Assembly: GCF_047974105.1 (NCBI RefSeq)
Contig: NZ_JBHYRS010000001.1
Location: 310,001-374,000, forward strand
DNA from: Mitsuokella sp047974105
GTDB lineage: Bacteria; Bacillota; Negativicutes; Selenomonadales; Selenomonadaceae
Direction: 5' to 3'
DNA length: 64,000 bases
How positions within the stretch are numbered: the first letter of the stretch is position 1; each line of letters starts with the position of its first letter. The notes beneath the pieces were generated by a model, which saw nothing but the letters and a program-made list of their open reading frames with translations, was not told the origin of the DNA and did no database searches. The position numbers were made by a program, and so were the translations under genes. Of this stretch, positions 8,835 through 17,593 are shown piece after piece.

Positions 8835-9036
8835 CGCTCGCAGGTCGTAACGGTGATTTTCGGACAGGCAGTTCTCCTGGCTCGGTTCATCGCTCCTCTG
8901 CGCCTTCCCAGAAATTTTCCAGTGACGTAACTATGCAGATTCGCTTCCCTTACAGTGGCGGGACCGCGCCGGCTTATACCGGCTTCTCTTTTCAGCGCCA
9001 TATGGCGCCACCTGTGCCCTCATATGAAATTGTCAA
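8835..9036 (-). promoter_or_regulatory. Cobalamin (B12) riboswitch
   Basis: The minus strand shows the class hallmarks in order: ACAGGTGGCGCC near the 5' end, then GAAGCCGGT...GCCGGCGCGGTCCC, and the B12 box CCGCCACTGTAAGGGAAG (plus strand about 8946-8965). Further 3' come the pairing arms AGCCAGGAGAACTGCCTGTC. An intrinsic terminator follows at 8737-8772. It controls cbiK, consistent with a cobalamin-pathway role for that gene. Confidence 0.93.
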
Positions 9037-9062
9037 TCATGAACTGCTGAAATCACAGAACC

Positions 9063-9809
9063 TCAGGGAGCAACGTCCTTGCCGCCATCGGCCGCACGCA
9101 GCCGGCGATTGATGGACGACAGCCCCTTGTAGATGGTATTGAGGTCAATGTCATCGCTGCGCGTCTCCATGTATTTCTCGAGCTTGCGCTTGACACGCTG
9201 CAGGGCATTGTCGATGCTCTTGACATGACGTCCTAGGTCTTCTGCGATTTCCTGATAGGATTTGCCATCAAGATAGCTCATGAGTACCTTCCACTCAAGG
9301 TCTGAAAGAATCTCCTCCATCTTTTTCTCGATGTCGACAAATTCCTCCTGACTGATGACAAGTTCCTCAGGGTCCGACACCTTAGCCCCCGAAATGATGT
9401 CGAGCAGTGTACGGTCTGAATCCTCGTCGTAAATCGGCTTATTGAGTGAAACGTATGAGTTGAGCGGTATGTGTTTTTGACGGGTCGCCGTCTTGATGGC
9501 CGTGATGATCTGACGCGTCACGCAAAGCTCCGCAAAGGCGCGGAACGACGAGAGCTTGTCATCGCGGAAGTCACGAATGGCCTTGTAAAAGCCAATCATG
9601 CCCTCCTGCACGATGTCCTCGCGGTCCGCACCGATGAGAAAATACGAACGTGCCTTAGCCCGGACAAAATTCCGGTACTTGTTGATCAGATAATCCAGTG
9701 CGACCTTGTTGTTATGTTCCTTGATATCAAGCAGGATTTCTTCGTCCGTCAGATTTTCATATCCACGGTACATGTCCTCCATGATATCCGTGTCTGCTGC
9801 TTCTGCCAT
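9063..9809 (-). CDS. sigH: RNA polymerase sigma factor SigH (Spo0H-type sigma-70 family)
   Basis: 248 residues, somewhat longer than Bacillus SigH. Region 2 is seen in YLINKYRNFVRAKARSYFL and GADREDIVQEGMIGFYKAI, and region 4 in LSDLEWKVLMSYLDGKSYQEIAEDLGRHVKSIDNALQRVKRKL, a helix-turn-helix. The extra C-terminal 35 residues are unrecognised. The ATG at 9809 follows AAAGGAG by 8 bases; an upstream GTG is less well placed. It follows rlmB, as in other Firmicutes, but has its own promoter inside the end of rlmB. In spore formers SigH governs early stationary-phase and competence genes, and comEC/comEA are in this same window. Confidence 0.9.
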   Translation of the reverse strand: MAEAADTDIMEDMYRGYENLTDEEILLDIKEHNNKVALDYLINKYRNFVRAKARSYFLIGADREDIVQEGMIGFYKAIRDFRDDKLSSFRAFAELCVTRQIITAIKTATRQKHIPLNSYVSLNKPIYDEDSDRTLLDIISGAKVSDPEELVISQEEFVDIEKKMEEILSDLEWKVLMSYLDGKSYQEIAEDLGRHVKSIDNALQRVKRKLEKYMETRSDDIDLNTIYKGLSSINRRLRAADGGKDVAP

Positions 9810-9879
9810 CGCACTTTCTCCTTTTTTTATGACAAACACGTATCCTTATAAACTTCCCTAAAATCCCTTCATAAATTCG

Positions 9880-9908
9880 ATTATACGCTCTTTCCCCTAA
9901 AAGCTCAA
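9880..9908 (-). promoter_or_regulatory. Sigma-70 promoter for sigH
   Basis: TTGAGC, 17 bases, TATAAT on the minus strand. The -35 box overlaps the last codons of rlmB, so sigH can be transcribed apart from the cysE operon. Confidence 0.75.
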
Positions 9909-10858
9909 GATGAAGCCCGCTTCTTTGCCAGGCGCTGACGCATGGATTCGTACATGAGGATGGAGCCGGCGACCGAGGCATTGAGCGAATTGATGCGGCC
10001 GACCATCGGCATGCTGACAATGAAGTCGCAGGCTTCTTTGGTCAAGCGGCTCATGCCCCTGCCCTCGCTGCCGACAACGAGCACGAGCGGGCCCGTGAGG
10101 TCGGCCTCATAGTAGGCTTTCTCGCCGTCCATATCGGCACCGGCCACCCAGAAGCCCTTTTCCTTGAGCTTCTTGATGGTCTGCGCGATATTGCCGATGC
10201 GGGCCACGGGGACGTATTCAACGGCACCGGCCGAAGTCTTGGCGACCGTGGCATTCAGGGAAACGCTGCGGCGTTTCGGAATCAGGATGCCATGCACGCC
10301 GGTCGCATCGGCCGTGCGCAGCAGGGCGCCGAGGTTGTGCGGGTCCTCGAGTTCATCGAGCAGTACGAGAAACGGCGCCTCGCCTTTTTCCTCGGCAGCC
10401 TTGAGGATGTCGTCAAGCTCGACATACGGCACCGGCGCCACATAGGCCAAAACGCCCTGATGACGGTGCCCGCCCGCAAGAGCCTCAATTTTCGCGCGTT
10501 CGACATACTGCACGACGATGCCGCGCTCTTTGGCGAGGGCGGCAATCTCCGTGATGGAGCCTTCCCTGTCGCCATTGGCAAGCAAAATCTTGTTGATGCC
10601 GCGGCCTGCCTTCAAGGCCTCGGTCACGGCGTTGCGTCCGATGAGAACGTCATCCGGCAACTCGCGCGGCTCTTCCCGATGGGGATTCATTGCCTGCTCG
10701 GGATTTGACCGGCGCTTTTCTGCCCGCCAATCTTTTGCCGGACGGTCCTCCTGCCTGTGGTTTCTCTCCGGATGCTGAAAGTTATTTTTTCGGCGGCCGC
10801 GGCTTTCCTGCGGACGCGGCTTTTTCTTTTCTTCGTATCTGCGTTCTTTTCGTTCCAT
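9905..10858 (-). CDS. rlmB: 23S rRNA 2'-O-ribose methyltransferase RlmB (TrmH family, SpoU)
   Basis: 317 residues. After a basic, Arg/Lys/Gln-rich, probably disordered N-terminus of about 65 residues comes the substrate-binding domain (VLIGRNAVTEALKAGRGINKILLA) and then the SPOUT knot domain. Family motifs 1-3 are DELEDPHNLGALLRTADATG, LVVGSEGRGMS and INSLNASVAGSILMYE. It methylates 23S rRNA, at G2251 in E. coli, using SAM. The ATG at 10858 lies 5 bases past the thyX stop. Its place between thyX/mrnC and sigH is the conserved Firmicutes order. The long basic tail is an addition compared with E. coli RlmB and may help bind RNA. Confidence 0.92.
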   Translation of the reverse strand: MERKERRYEEKKKPRPQESRGRRKNNFQHPERNHRQEDRPAKDWRAEKRRSNPEQAMNPHREEPRELPDDVLIGRNAVTEALKAGRGINKILLANGDREGSITEIAALAKERGIVVQYVERAKIEALAGGHRHQGVLAYVAPVPYVELDDILKAAEEKGEAPFLVLLDELEDPHNLGALLRTADATGVHGILIPKRRSVSLNATVAKTSAGAVEYVPVARIGNIAQTIKKLKEKGFWVAGADMDGEKAYYEADLTGPLVLVVGSEGRGMSRLTKEACDFIVSMPMVGRINSLNASVAGSILMYESMRQRLAKKRASS

Positions 10859-10863
10859 AGGCC

Positions 10864-11556
10864 TCAGTCCTTTTCTCTGAGCTTCAGCATCTCAGCCAAT
10901 TTGCCGCAGGTCATATCGCCTTCCGGGCAGCGGCCCGTATTGACGCAGCTCGCACCGGCATTGTGGAACAGCGTCGGCGCGACTTTCTTGACCTCGGCGA
11001 GCATCTTGTACGCCATCTCGCGGATTTCCCACTGCGCGCGGTTGCAGCAGCGCAGATTGAAGAAATGCAGAAGTGACCTGGCATTCATCGTCACGAGGAT
11101 TTTCGTCTCGGCCGCGTTGGCGAGAACATAGCGCGCATCTTCTTTGGGCACGCCCATCTCCGTGAGCTCGTCATACGTCCTGCGGATTTCTTCCATCAGG
11201 GCGTCGTATTTTGCCTTGGCCTCAGGCTTTTCCGCGATGGTCGGCGGCGTGATGTACTTAAAACCATGCGCTGCCACATAGCGCTGCGACTGCTGGTCGT
11301 ACGACGCGATGCGGTGGCGCACGAGCTGATGCGTCAGCACGCGCGAAACGCCTTCAATGCCAAACGTGAAGGAGACGTGCTCGATGGTCGAAGCATGGCC
11401 AAGCTTGACCATCTTGCGGACCATCTCGCGGACCTTTTCATCGCTGAGGCGTTCGGCGAGCTCTTCCGCGCCGACAGGCGAATAGCAGAGACGTGCGGCC
11501 ATCGCCACAACGCGCTCCGGCTCCGGTGTATAGTCCAAAAGTTTGACTTTAATCAT
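10864..11556 (-). CDS. thyX: Flavin-dependent thymidylate synthase ThyX
   Basis: 230 residues. The ThyX signature RHRxxSxxxxSxR is present as RHRIASYDQQSQR at about residues 80-92. It makes dTMP from dUMP with methylene-tetrahydrofolate and FAD/NADPH, unrelated to ThyA. The ATG at 11556 overlaps the mrnC TGA (ATGA). Other conserved parts include SLLHFFNLRCCNRAQWEIR near the C-terminus, the FAD/dUMP-binding end. It sits inside the cysS-mrnC-rlmB operon, a placement seen in several Firmicutes. Confidence 0.95.
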   Translation of the reverse strand: MIKVKLLDYTPEPERVVAMAARLCYSPVGAEELAERLSDEKVREMVRKMVKLGHASTIEHVSFTFGIEGVSRVLTHQLVRHRIASYDQQSQRYVAAHGFKYITPPTIAEKPEAKAKYDALMEEIRRTYDELTEMGVPKEDARYVLANAAETKILVTMNARSLLHFFNLRCCNRAQWEIREMAYKMLAEVKKVAPTLFHNAGASCVNTGRCPEGDMTCGKLAEMLKLREKD

Positions 11557-12062
11557 GCCTTGTTCTTCTCCTCCGTCTTTTTGTCATGAATTTCCTGCAT
11601 CATAGCCTTGCTGATGACCTCAAACGCCGCTTCAGAAACCTCTTCGAGACGCTCGAACTGCTCCGTGAGGTAAAGCGTCCCCAAAAGAGCCTCAAAGCCG
11701 GTACTCGAATGATATTCCGCCACGCTCGAGCTGCGCGGTGCGTGGCTCTTGGCGTTGCGTCCGCGGCGGTAAATGGCCTTTTCCTCTTCCGTCAGCATGG
11801 ATTCAATGCCGAGGTATGCTTTGTGCTGCCAGACGGCCGAGACAATCTGGGCACTGAACGCATGCAGGGCATGAACCTTGGCCTGCTCATATGCCAAGAG
11901 ACGCGTGCGCACAAACAGATGAAAGACGGCGTCGCCGACGTAGGCGAGCACGAGAGGATTCATCTGCCGGACGTCCGTGCCTTCATAGCGTTTCTTGATG
12001 CCGCCGTTTTCGTCCGGCGTGAACATCATATCGACGAGCAGCTTGAACTGCGTGAACTTCAT
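11553..12062 (-). CDS. mrnC: Mini-ribonuclease III
   Basis: 169 residues, an RNase III catalytic domain without a double-stranded RNA binding domain. Conserved parts are MNPLVLAYVGDAVFHLFVRT (catalytic Asp and the Glu-equivalent region) and GRNAKSHAPRSSSVAEYHSSTGFEALLGTLYL (second catalytic block). In Bacillus MrnC trims the ends of 23S rRNA precursor. The ATG at 12062 overlaps the cysS stop as ATGA; an in-frame GTG at 12074 is an alternative. Directly downstream of cysS, as in most Firmicutes. Confidence 0.9.
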   Translation of the reverse strand: MKFTQFKLLVDMMFTPDENGGIKKRYEGTDVRQMNPLVLAYVGDAVFHLFVRTRLLAYEQAKVHALHAFSAQIVSAVWQHKAYLGIESMLTEEEKAIYRRGRNAKSHAPRSSSVAEYHSSTGFEALLGTLYLTEQFERLEEVSEAAFEVISKAMMQEIHDKKTEEKNKA

Positions 12063-13489
12063 GCCTTTTTCCACCGTACGCCGTTTGGCGTATCCTCAAG
12101 CACGACACCGGCGTCTTTGAGGGCATCGCGGATTTTATCGGCCACGGCCCAGTTCTTTTCCCTGCGCGCGTCCTGACGCAGCGTGATGATGATGTCCATG
12201 AGCTTATCCGTCAGACCATCGTCGGCGGCTTTGTCCTGCTGCTCGAAGATGCCGATGATCTCGGCCATCTCGGAGTAGACATCGCTGACTTTCTTGAAGT
12301 TCTCAGCATCAAAGGCCTTGCCGCCATTCACGACATCCTGGTAGTAGATGTTGATGTCCTTCGACAGCGCAAACATCTGGCTGATGGCCAGAGCCGTATT
12401 GAAATCGTCGTCCATGGCTTCGTAGAAGGCTTTTTTGAGCTCTTCTGCTTTCGCTGCGAGCTCTTTGGCCGTATCAGCCGTGCCCTGTTTCTTCAGCAGT
12501 TCATCAACATATTCCTTCGTATTCTGCAGGCGGCCGAGGCTCGTCTGTGCTTCCTTGAGGCGTTCATCCGAAAAATCGAGCGGGCTGCGGTAATGCGTCT
12601 GCAGGATGAAGAAGCGGATGACTTCACCCGGATATTCCTTGAGGATATCCTTGACCGTGAAGAAATTGTTCTTCGACTTCGACATCTTCTCGTTGTGAAT
12701 CGTGATGAAGCCGTTGTGCAGCCAGTACTGGGCGAAGCTGTGGTCATCGCCGATGCAGGCCTGCGACTGTGCAATCTCGTTCTCGTGATGCGGGAAAATG
12801 AGGTCGCTGCCGCCGCCGTGGAAGTCGAATTTCTCGCCGAGATATTTCAGAGACATCGTCGAACATTCGATGTGCCAGCCCGGTCTGCCCTTGCCCCACG
12901 GGCTGTCCCACGAAGGCTCGCCCGGCTTTGCTGCCTTCCAAAGGGCAAAGTCCATCGGATGATGCTTGGCCGTGTTGACCTCGATGCGGGCGCCGGCCTG
13001 CATGTCGTCGAGGCTGCGGCCGCTGAGCCGGCCGTAATGCGAGAATTTCTCGACGCTGTAGTAAACATCGCCATTGTCTACGACATAGGCATAGCCCTTG
13101 TCGATGAGCTTCTGCACCATGGCGATGATTTCCGGCATCGTCTCGCTGACGCGCGGATAAACATCGGCGTGGCGGACGTTCAGGGCATCCATCGCTTCAA
13201 AATAAGCCTTGATATAGCGGTCGGAAATGTCCTTCCACGTCACGCCCTCTTTGTTCGCCGCGTTGATGATCTTGTCATCGACATCCGTGAAATTCTGGAT
13301 ATAGCGGACTTTATAGCCCTTCTTGGCAAAGTAACGGCGAATGACATCCCAGGTCACAAACGGGCGCGCATTGCCGATATGCGGATGGTTGTACGGCGTG
13401 ACGCCGCAGCAGTAAATGCTGACCTCTCCTTTTTTGAGCGGCTTGAACTCCTCCTTGCGGCGGGTCATCGTATTGTAGACTTTAAGCAT
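12059..13489 (-). CDS. cysS: Cysteinyl-tRNA synthetase
   Basis: 476 residues, normal length for class I CysRS. The HIGH motif is seen as PHIGNARP and the KMSKS loop as KMSKSKNN. Zinc ligands fit CCGVTPYNHPHIG near the N-terminus, WHIECS (CxxH-like) mid-protein and FPHHENE. The ATG at 13489 follows GGAGGAT and lies 8 bases inside the end of cysE, so the two genes are coupled. The pairing of serine acetyltransferase with CysRS under one cysteine-specific T-box links cysteine supply to its charging. Confidence 0.96.
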   Translation of the reverse strand: MLKVYNTMTRRKEEFKPLKKGEVSIYCCGVTPYNHPHIGNARPFVTWDVIRRYFAKKGYKVRYIQNFTDVDDKIINAANKEGVTWKDISDRYIKAYFEAMDALNVRHADVYPRVSETMPEIIAMVQKLIDKGYAYVVDNGDVYYSVEKFSHYGRLSGRSLDDMQAGARIEVNTAKHHPMDFALWKAAKPGEPSWDSPWGKGRPGWHIECSTMSLKYLGEKFDFHGGGSDLIFPHHENEIAQSQACIGDDHSFAQYWLHNGFITIHNEKMSKSKNNFFTVKDILKEYPGEVIRFFILQTHYRSPLDFSDERLKEAQTSLGRLQNTKEYVDELLKKQGTADTAKELAAKAEELKKAFYEAMDDDFNTALAISQMFALSKDINIYYQDVVNGGKAFDAENFKKVSDVYSEMAEIIGIFEQQDKAADDGLTDKLMDIIITLRQDARREKNWAVADKIRDALKDAGVVLEDTPNGVRWKKA

Positions 13490-14234
13490 GTTCTTTATCC
13501 TCCAATCTCTTTTCGAGTTCATCAACTTTCTTTTCGAGCGCCTGAATCTGGCGCATCATGCATTCGCGCATCTCCTCATCGGGGTCCGGCAGCATGTCAT
13601 GGTCGAGGTCGACATCGAGTTCTTCCTCGATATCATTGATATTATCGTCTGACTCGACAAGGCGCGTGCTGCGCAGGGCCTGACGAAGCTCTTCAGCCGT
13701 GTGGACGCGCTTGCCGTGCATGACGACAATGCGTCCCGGAATGCCGACGACCGTTGCATAGGCCGGCACGGGTTTTAAAACGACGGAACCGGCGCCAATC
13801 TTGGCGTGGTCACCGACCGTGAAGGAACCGAGGACCTTGGCGCCGGAAGCCACGACGACGTTATTGCCGATAGTCGGATGGCGCTTGCCCTTTTCCTTGC
13901 CCGTGCCGCCGAGCGTCACGCCCTGATAGAGCGTGACATTGTTGCCAATCTCGGCCGTCTCGCCGATGACGATGCCCGTGCCATGGTCGATGAACAGGCC
14001 CTCGCCAATTGTGGCCCCCGGATGAATCTCAATGCCCGTCAAAAAGCGCGCAAAATTCGAAATCATGCGCGGGATAAGCACCCAGCCCCTTTTGTATAGG
14101 GCATGGGAGATGCGGTGAAACCAGATGGCGTGAAGTCCGGAATAACAGAAGAGCACCTCGATGACACTGCGTGCAGCCGGATCGCGCTCAAAAACGACAC
14201 GGATATCCTTGCGGAGCCGCGAAAAAAAACTCAT
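13482..14234 (-). CDS. cysE: Serine O-acetyltransferase
   Basis: 250 residues. It makes O-acetylserine from serine and acetyl-CoA, the first committed step to cysteine. The left-handed beta-helix hexapeptide repeats run from about residue 60 to 175 (GIEIHPGATIGEGLFIDHGTG and following), with catalytic His/Asp in FIDHGTG. The ATG at 14234 follows TAGGAGGAAGG. The C-terminal 50 residues are acidic and end in a short coiled coil (ALEKKVDELEKRLEDKEHA), an addition not present in short Bacillus CysE. First gene of the T-box operon cysE-cysS-mrnC-thyX-rlmB. Confidence 0.94.
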   Translation of the reverse strand: MSFFSRLRKDIRVVFERDPAARSVIEVLFCYSGLHAIWFHRISHALYKRGWVLIPRMISNFARFLTGIEIHPGATIGEGLFIDHGTGIVIGETAEIGNNVTLYQGVTLGGTGKEKGKRHPTIGNNVVVASGAKVLGSFTVGDHAKIGAGSVVLKPVPAYATVVGIPGRIVVMHGKRVHTAEELRQALRSTRLVESDDNINDIEEELDVDLDHDMLPDPDEEMRECMMRQIQALEKKVDELEKRLEDKEHA

Positions 14235-14261
14235 ATTCCTTCCTCCTAGTTCGTACACAGC

Positions 14262-14505
14262 AAAGGCCCCGCATCTCTCAGAGACGCGGGGCCGTGGTTC
14301 CACTCTGGTTAAGGGAAATGGAAAATTCCCTTCACTCAAGAAGATAACGCCTTCCTGCGTCAGGACGTACTATGAAAACATTCAGTCCTGCAGCTCCGAG
14401 GTGCATTTCAGGCTTCTATCCATAGTCTTATTCCAGCAAATAAAGACCTCTCTGTATGGACGCGATTGACCGTACTTCTCCTCATCATCGCTTTTCTAAT
14501 ATGGA
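14262..14505 (-). promoter_or_regulatory. Cysteine-specific T-box leader of cysE-cysS
   Basis: The minus strand holds the T-box sequence AGTGGAACCACGG (plus strand 14292-14304), preceded by stem I and followed by a strong hairpin GGCCCCGC.../...GCGGGGCC at 14262-14293 that acts as terminator. The specifier is read as TGC (plus 14403-14405, context GAAATGCACC), a cysteine codon followed by a purine, which agrees with the genes it controls. Uncharged tRNA-Cys should favour readthrough. Confidence 0.92.
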
Positions 14506-14509
14506 ATTC

Positions 14510-14538
14510 ATTCTATCACAGCTTCTCGATTCCTGCAA
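14510..14538 (-). promoter_or_regulatory. Sigma-70 promoter for the cysE T-box transcript
   Basis: TTGCAG, 17 bases, TAGAAT on the minus strand. The -35 box lies inside the end of ispF. Confidence 0.7.
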
Positions 14539-14992
14539 CTGCATAGGCCGAGATTCCCTGTTCTGACCCTGTGAAGCCGAGTTTCTCCTCTGTCGTGGCC
14601 TTGACATTGACATCGTCCACGGAAATACGGAGCACGCGTGCGATATTTTCGTTCATCTGCGGGATGTAATCCTTCATCTTCGGCTTCTGCGCCACAATCG
14701 TCGCATCGACATTGCCGACACGATAGCCCTTTTCCTGCAGCAGACGGCCGACTTCTTCAAGAAGTTTGAGACTGTCCGCGCCCTCATAGCGCGGGTCCGT
14801 GTCGGGAAAATGGCGGCCGATGTCGCCAAGGGCAGCAGCGCCTAAAAGTGCATCTGAAATGGCGTGCAGCAGAACGTCGGCATCGGAATGGCCGAGAAGA
14901 CCAAGTGTATGCGGAATCTCCACGCCGCCGATGATGAGCCTGCGGCCCGTGACGAGGCGGTGGACATCATAGCCCATACCAAAACGCGTCAT
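14516..14992 (-). CDS. ispF: 2-C-methyl-D-erythritol 2,4-cyclodiphosphate synthase
   Basis: 158 residues, the family length. The metal-binding DxH is in GYDVHRL, and IGGVEIPHTLGLLGHSDADVLLHAISDAL carries the second metal His and the signature. FTGSEQGISAYAV is the C-terminal binding loop. It catalyses the fifth step of the MEP isoprenoid pathway. The ATG at 14992 is preferred over an in-frame TTG at 14998 that almost abuts the ispD stop. It lies directly after ispD, the usual pairing. Confidence 0.95.
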   Translation of the reverse strand: MTRFGMGYDVHRLVTGRRLIIGGVEIPHTLGLLGHSDADVLLHAISDALLGAAALGDIGRHFPDTDPRYEGADSLKLLEEVGRLLQEKGYRVGNVDATIVAQKPKMKDYIPQMNENIARVLRISVDDVNVKATTEEKLGFTGSEQGISAYAVAGIEKL

Positions 14993-14998
14993 GTGCAA

Positions 14999-15742
14999 TC
15001 AATCCTTTCCATGCAAGAAATCATGTACCTTGGCGGCGGCATCCTGCATCGTATCGTGCAGGCTCCTTTTCTGCCGCAGAAAAGCTTCGGCCACAACGAG
15101 GTCCTCAGGCGTCGTGATTTTGATGTTCTGATACGAATCCATGACGACATGGACCTTGGCACCATAGTGTTCCACAAGGCTCGCGTCATCCGTACCGAGG
15201 AAGCTGTCTTTTTCCGCCTTTTCGTTGGCGGCCATTAACAGGCTGCGCTGAAAGCCCTGCGGCGTCTGTACAGCCCAGAGTTTGGCACGTTCAGGCGTCG
15301 AGACCACCACACCATCTTCCACGATCTTGACGGTATTTTTCTCGGGCACAGCCGCAATGGCAGCCCCGTATTCCTTTGCCGCCGCAATGACGTCTTCTAT
15401 CGTCTTGCGTGAGACAAGCGGACGCGCCGCATCGTGAACAAGCACGACATCGGCGTCCGCAGACGAAGCCTCCAGGCCGTTCCAAACAGAATACTGCCGT
15501 TCACTGCCGCCGGTCACGACTTTCACGGCAGGCAGACCCGGCAGATGCTGCAGGGAACGTCTGAGAGCGGCCACTTCATCTTTGCCCGTCACGACAATGA
15601 GCTCCCTGACTTCCGGCACCGCCGCAAAGGCCCTGAGCGTGTGGTAAAGAATGGGCTTGCCCAGAAGGCTCAGAAATACTTTATTGACTCCCGCCTGCAT
15701 GCGCTTGCCGCGCCCTGCAGCGGGCAGGATGACACTGACCAA
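14999..15742 (-). CDS. ispD: 2-C-methyl-D-erythritol 4-phosphate cytidylyltransferase
   Basis: 247 residues. The nucleotidyltransferase motif is VILPAAGRGKRMQAGVNKVFLSL, followed by VVTGGSERQYSVWNGL and VLVHDAARPLVS, all typical of IspD. It makes CDP-methylerythritol in the MEP pathway. The start is a TTG at 15742, supported by AAGGAAG 7 bases upstream and by alignment of the first residues with other IspD proteins. It lies between the PIN-TRAM gene and ispF in one transcription unit. Confidence 0.94.
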   Translation of the reverse strand: MVSVILPAAGRGKRMQAGVNKVFLSLLGKPILYHTLRAFAAVPEVRELIVVTGKDEVAALRRSLQHLPGLPAVKVVTGGSERQYSVWNGLEASSADADVVLVHDAARPLVSRKTIEDVIAAAKEYGAAIAAVPEKNTVKIVEDGVVVSTPERAKLWAVQTPQGFQRSLLMAANEKAEKDSFLGTDDASLVEHYGAKVHVVMDSYQNIKITTPEDLVVAEAFLRQKRSLHDTMQDAAAKVHDFLHGKD

Positions 15743-15778
15743 GATATTTCTTCCTTTCCACTTTTCCGTTGCTGCGCA

Positions 15779-16963
15779 TCAACGGGCCGGTTTAGCAAAA
15801 ATCATGCGGCCAGCCGCCGTCTGCAGGGCAGAAGTGACCTCGACCGTAATGCTTTCATTCATATGATGGTAACCGTTCTCGACAACGATCATCGTGCCGT
15901 CATCGAGGTAGGCCACACCCTGTCCAGGTTCCTTGCCCGACTTGACAATCGTCACGCGCATCGTCTCGCCCGGAATAACCACAGGCTTTACGGCATTGGA
16001 AAGCTCATTGATATTGAGGACTTCGACGCCGCGCAGCTGGGCGACCTTGTTGAGGTTGTAGTCATTCGTGATAATCTTGCCGCCGACCTGCTGGCCAAGG
16101 CGCACAAGCTTCGAATCGACTTCGGCAATATCATCAAAATCGACATTTGTAACCTCGACTTTGACCTTCTTGCTCTGACGGATGCGCTGCAGGATATCGA
16201 GTCCGCGGCGGCCGCGCGTGCGCTTTAACGCATCGGCAGAATCCGCGATATGCTGGAGTTCTTCGAGCACGAAGACCGGAAGCAGCAGCGTCCCTTCGAT
16301 AAAGCCCGTATCGCAGATATCGGCGATGCGGCCGTCGATGATGACGCTCGTATCGAGCAGCTTGTAGTATTTGGGAGCTGCCGATGCATCCTGCGGCTTC
16401 ACGGGGACAGCAGCTGCCTTTTCCGCGGTATTCGCCTGTGCCTGCTGTGCGCGCATTTCCCGCATCTTCGTGAATTCCTTCATAAAGCGCGGCACAAAGT
16501 CAAAAAGGCCCGTGAGCTCCTGACGCTTGCGTATGGTAATCGTGATACCAAGATAACCGAAAACAATGCTGAAAATGACGGGAATATAATCTCCGACGAC
16601 CGGAATCTTCGCAAAGGAATAGCCAAGCAGATTGGCAATAATAAGTCCGACAGCGAGGCCAATGGCACCGGCGATGACATCATGAATTGGCATCTTGTTC
16701 AGCTGCACTTCAACCCAGCTCGAAAAACGCTTGAGCCGGCCTATGAGATACGGCGACACCAGATAGCCGATAATACCGCCAAGGATGGCACCTAAGAGGA
16801 TGCAAATAAGACTTCCCACCGTAATCCTGACAACGCCCATCTCCATTTTGAAGATTTCCGTACCAACGTACATCGTCAAGACAGGACTGGCAAGGTCCAG
16901 AAGTGCACCTCCGGCAATCGCTAAAAATAACGTGATAAAAAAACGTAAGACACGATCCAGCAT
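15779..16963 (-). CDS. PIN and TRAM domain membrane protein (YacL family)
   Basis: 394 residues. Four membrane helices fill residues 1-130, then comes a PIN nuclease-fold domain (YYKLLDTSVIIDGRIADIC and DFDDIAEVDSKLVRLG with acidic catalytic residues), and a C-terminal TRAM domain (GETMRVTIVKSGKEPGQGVAYLDDGTMIVVENG) that usually binds RNA. This is the YacL architecture, conserved beside ispD in Firmicutes; its job is not settled, though an RNase role is likely. The ATG at 16963 follows AAGGAGGTG. An Ala/Gln-rich linker joins the membrane part to the PIN domain. Confidence 0.9.
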   Translation of the reverse strand: MLDRVLRFFITLFLAIAGGALLDLASPVLTMYVGTEIFKMEMGVVRITVGSLICILLGAILGGIIGYLVSPYLIGRLKRFSSWVEVQLNKMPIHDVIAGAIGLAVGLIIANLLGYSFAKIPVVGDYIPVIFSIVFGYLGITITIRKRQELTGLFDFVPRFMKEFTKMREMRAQQAQANTAEKAAAVPVKPQDASAAPKYYKLLDTSVIIDGRIADICDTGFIEGTLLLPVFVLEELQHIADSADALKRTRGRRGLDILQRIRQSKKVKVEVTNVDFDDIAEVDSKLVRLGQQVGGKIITNDYNLNKVAQLRGVEVLNINELSNAVKPVVIPGETMRVTIVKSGKEPGQGVAYLDDGTMIVVENGYHHMNESITVEVTSALQTAAGRMIFAKPAR

Positions 16964-17013
16964 GTTTTCACCTCCTTAATAAAAAAGACAAAAAGAAAAG
17001 TCCGAACAGAATC

Positions 17014-17043
17014 AGTATACTCTACTCTGCTTGGACTTGTCAA
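17014..17043 (-). promoter_or_regulatory. Promoter for the yacL-ispD-ispF unit
   Basis: TTGACA, 18 bases, TATACT on the minus strand, between carD and the PIN-TRAM gene. Confidence 0.7.
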
Positions 17044-17098
17044 AAGTCGTTTTCTCATTTTGCTTTGTTTCGTTATTTTGTTCCCTACCAACCCGGCT

Positions 17099-17593
17099 TC
17101 AATGCGCAAAGGCATTTTCTGCCAATACCGAAGAAAGCCAATGCTCGACTTCCTTCGGCGTTTTATTGCAGGCATAAACAAGTTCGCTGACAAGGATCTG
17201 TTTTGCCAGGTCCAAAAGGCGCCGTTCACCGGAAGAAATATGACGGCGGCGGTCCTGCAGGATGAGATTGCGCGCGACCGCAGCGACATCGCAGATATCG
17301 CCGCTTTTCATGCGGTCCAGGTTCGCATGGAAGCGTTTATTCCAGCTGCCCTTTGGTTTTTCCGGCTTCTCCTCCAGCACTTCGCGCACCTGCTCTACCT
17401 TATTTTCCGGAATGACATCGCGGAGTCCGACATGGTCGGCATTGTCCGTCGGGATCATGACCTTCATGTTGCCAAGCGGCATTTCAAGAACGTAGTATGA
17501 CTTGCCCTCGCCGAGGACTTCACAATTCTCGATGCCAGCAATCACCCCGGCACCATGCATCGGATAGACGACCTTATCTCCTATCTGTAACAA
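17099..17593 (-). CDS. CarD/YdeB-family transcription regulator
   Basis: 164 residues. The N-terminal RNA-polymerase-interacting domain starts LQIGDKVVYPMHGAGVI and includes YYVLEMPLGNMKVMIPTDNADHVGLRDV. The C-terminal helical domain (KRFHANLDRMKSGDICDVAAVARNL) binds DNA near the -10 in CarD proteins. The start is inferred to be the TTG at 17593, with GAGGAGGGG 5 bases upstream and protein alignment in agreement; no ATG fits. It lies upstream of the isoprenoid genes, a common Firmicutes order, but the yacL gene has its own promoter. Confidence 0.9.
   Translation of the reverse strand: MLQIGDKVVYPMHGAGVIAGIENCEVLGEGKSYYVLEMPLGNMKVMIPTDNADHVGLRDVIPENKVEQVREVLEEKPEKPKGSWNKRFHANLDRMKSGDICDVAAVARNLILQDRRRHISSGERRLLDLAKQILVSELVYACNKTPKEVEHWLSSVLAENAFAH

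Noticed and set aside
12593..13639. Plus-strand open frame of 348 codons
   Set aside because: Shadow of cysS and the end of cysE.
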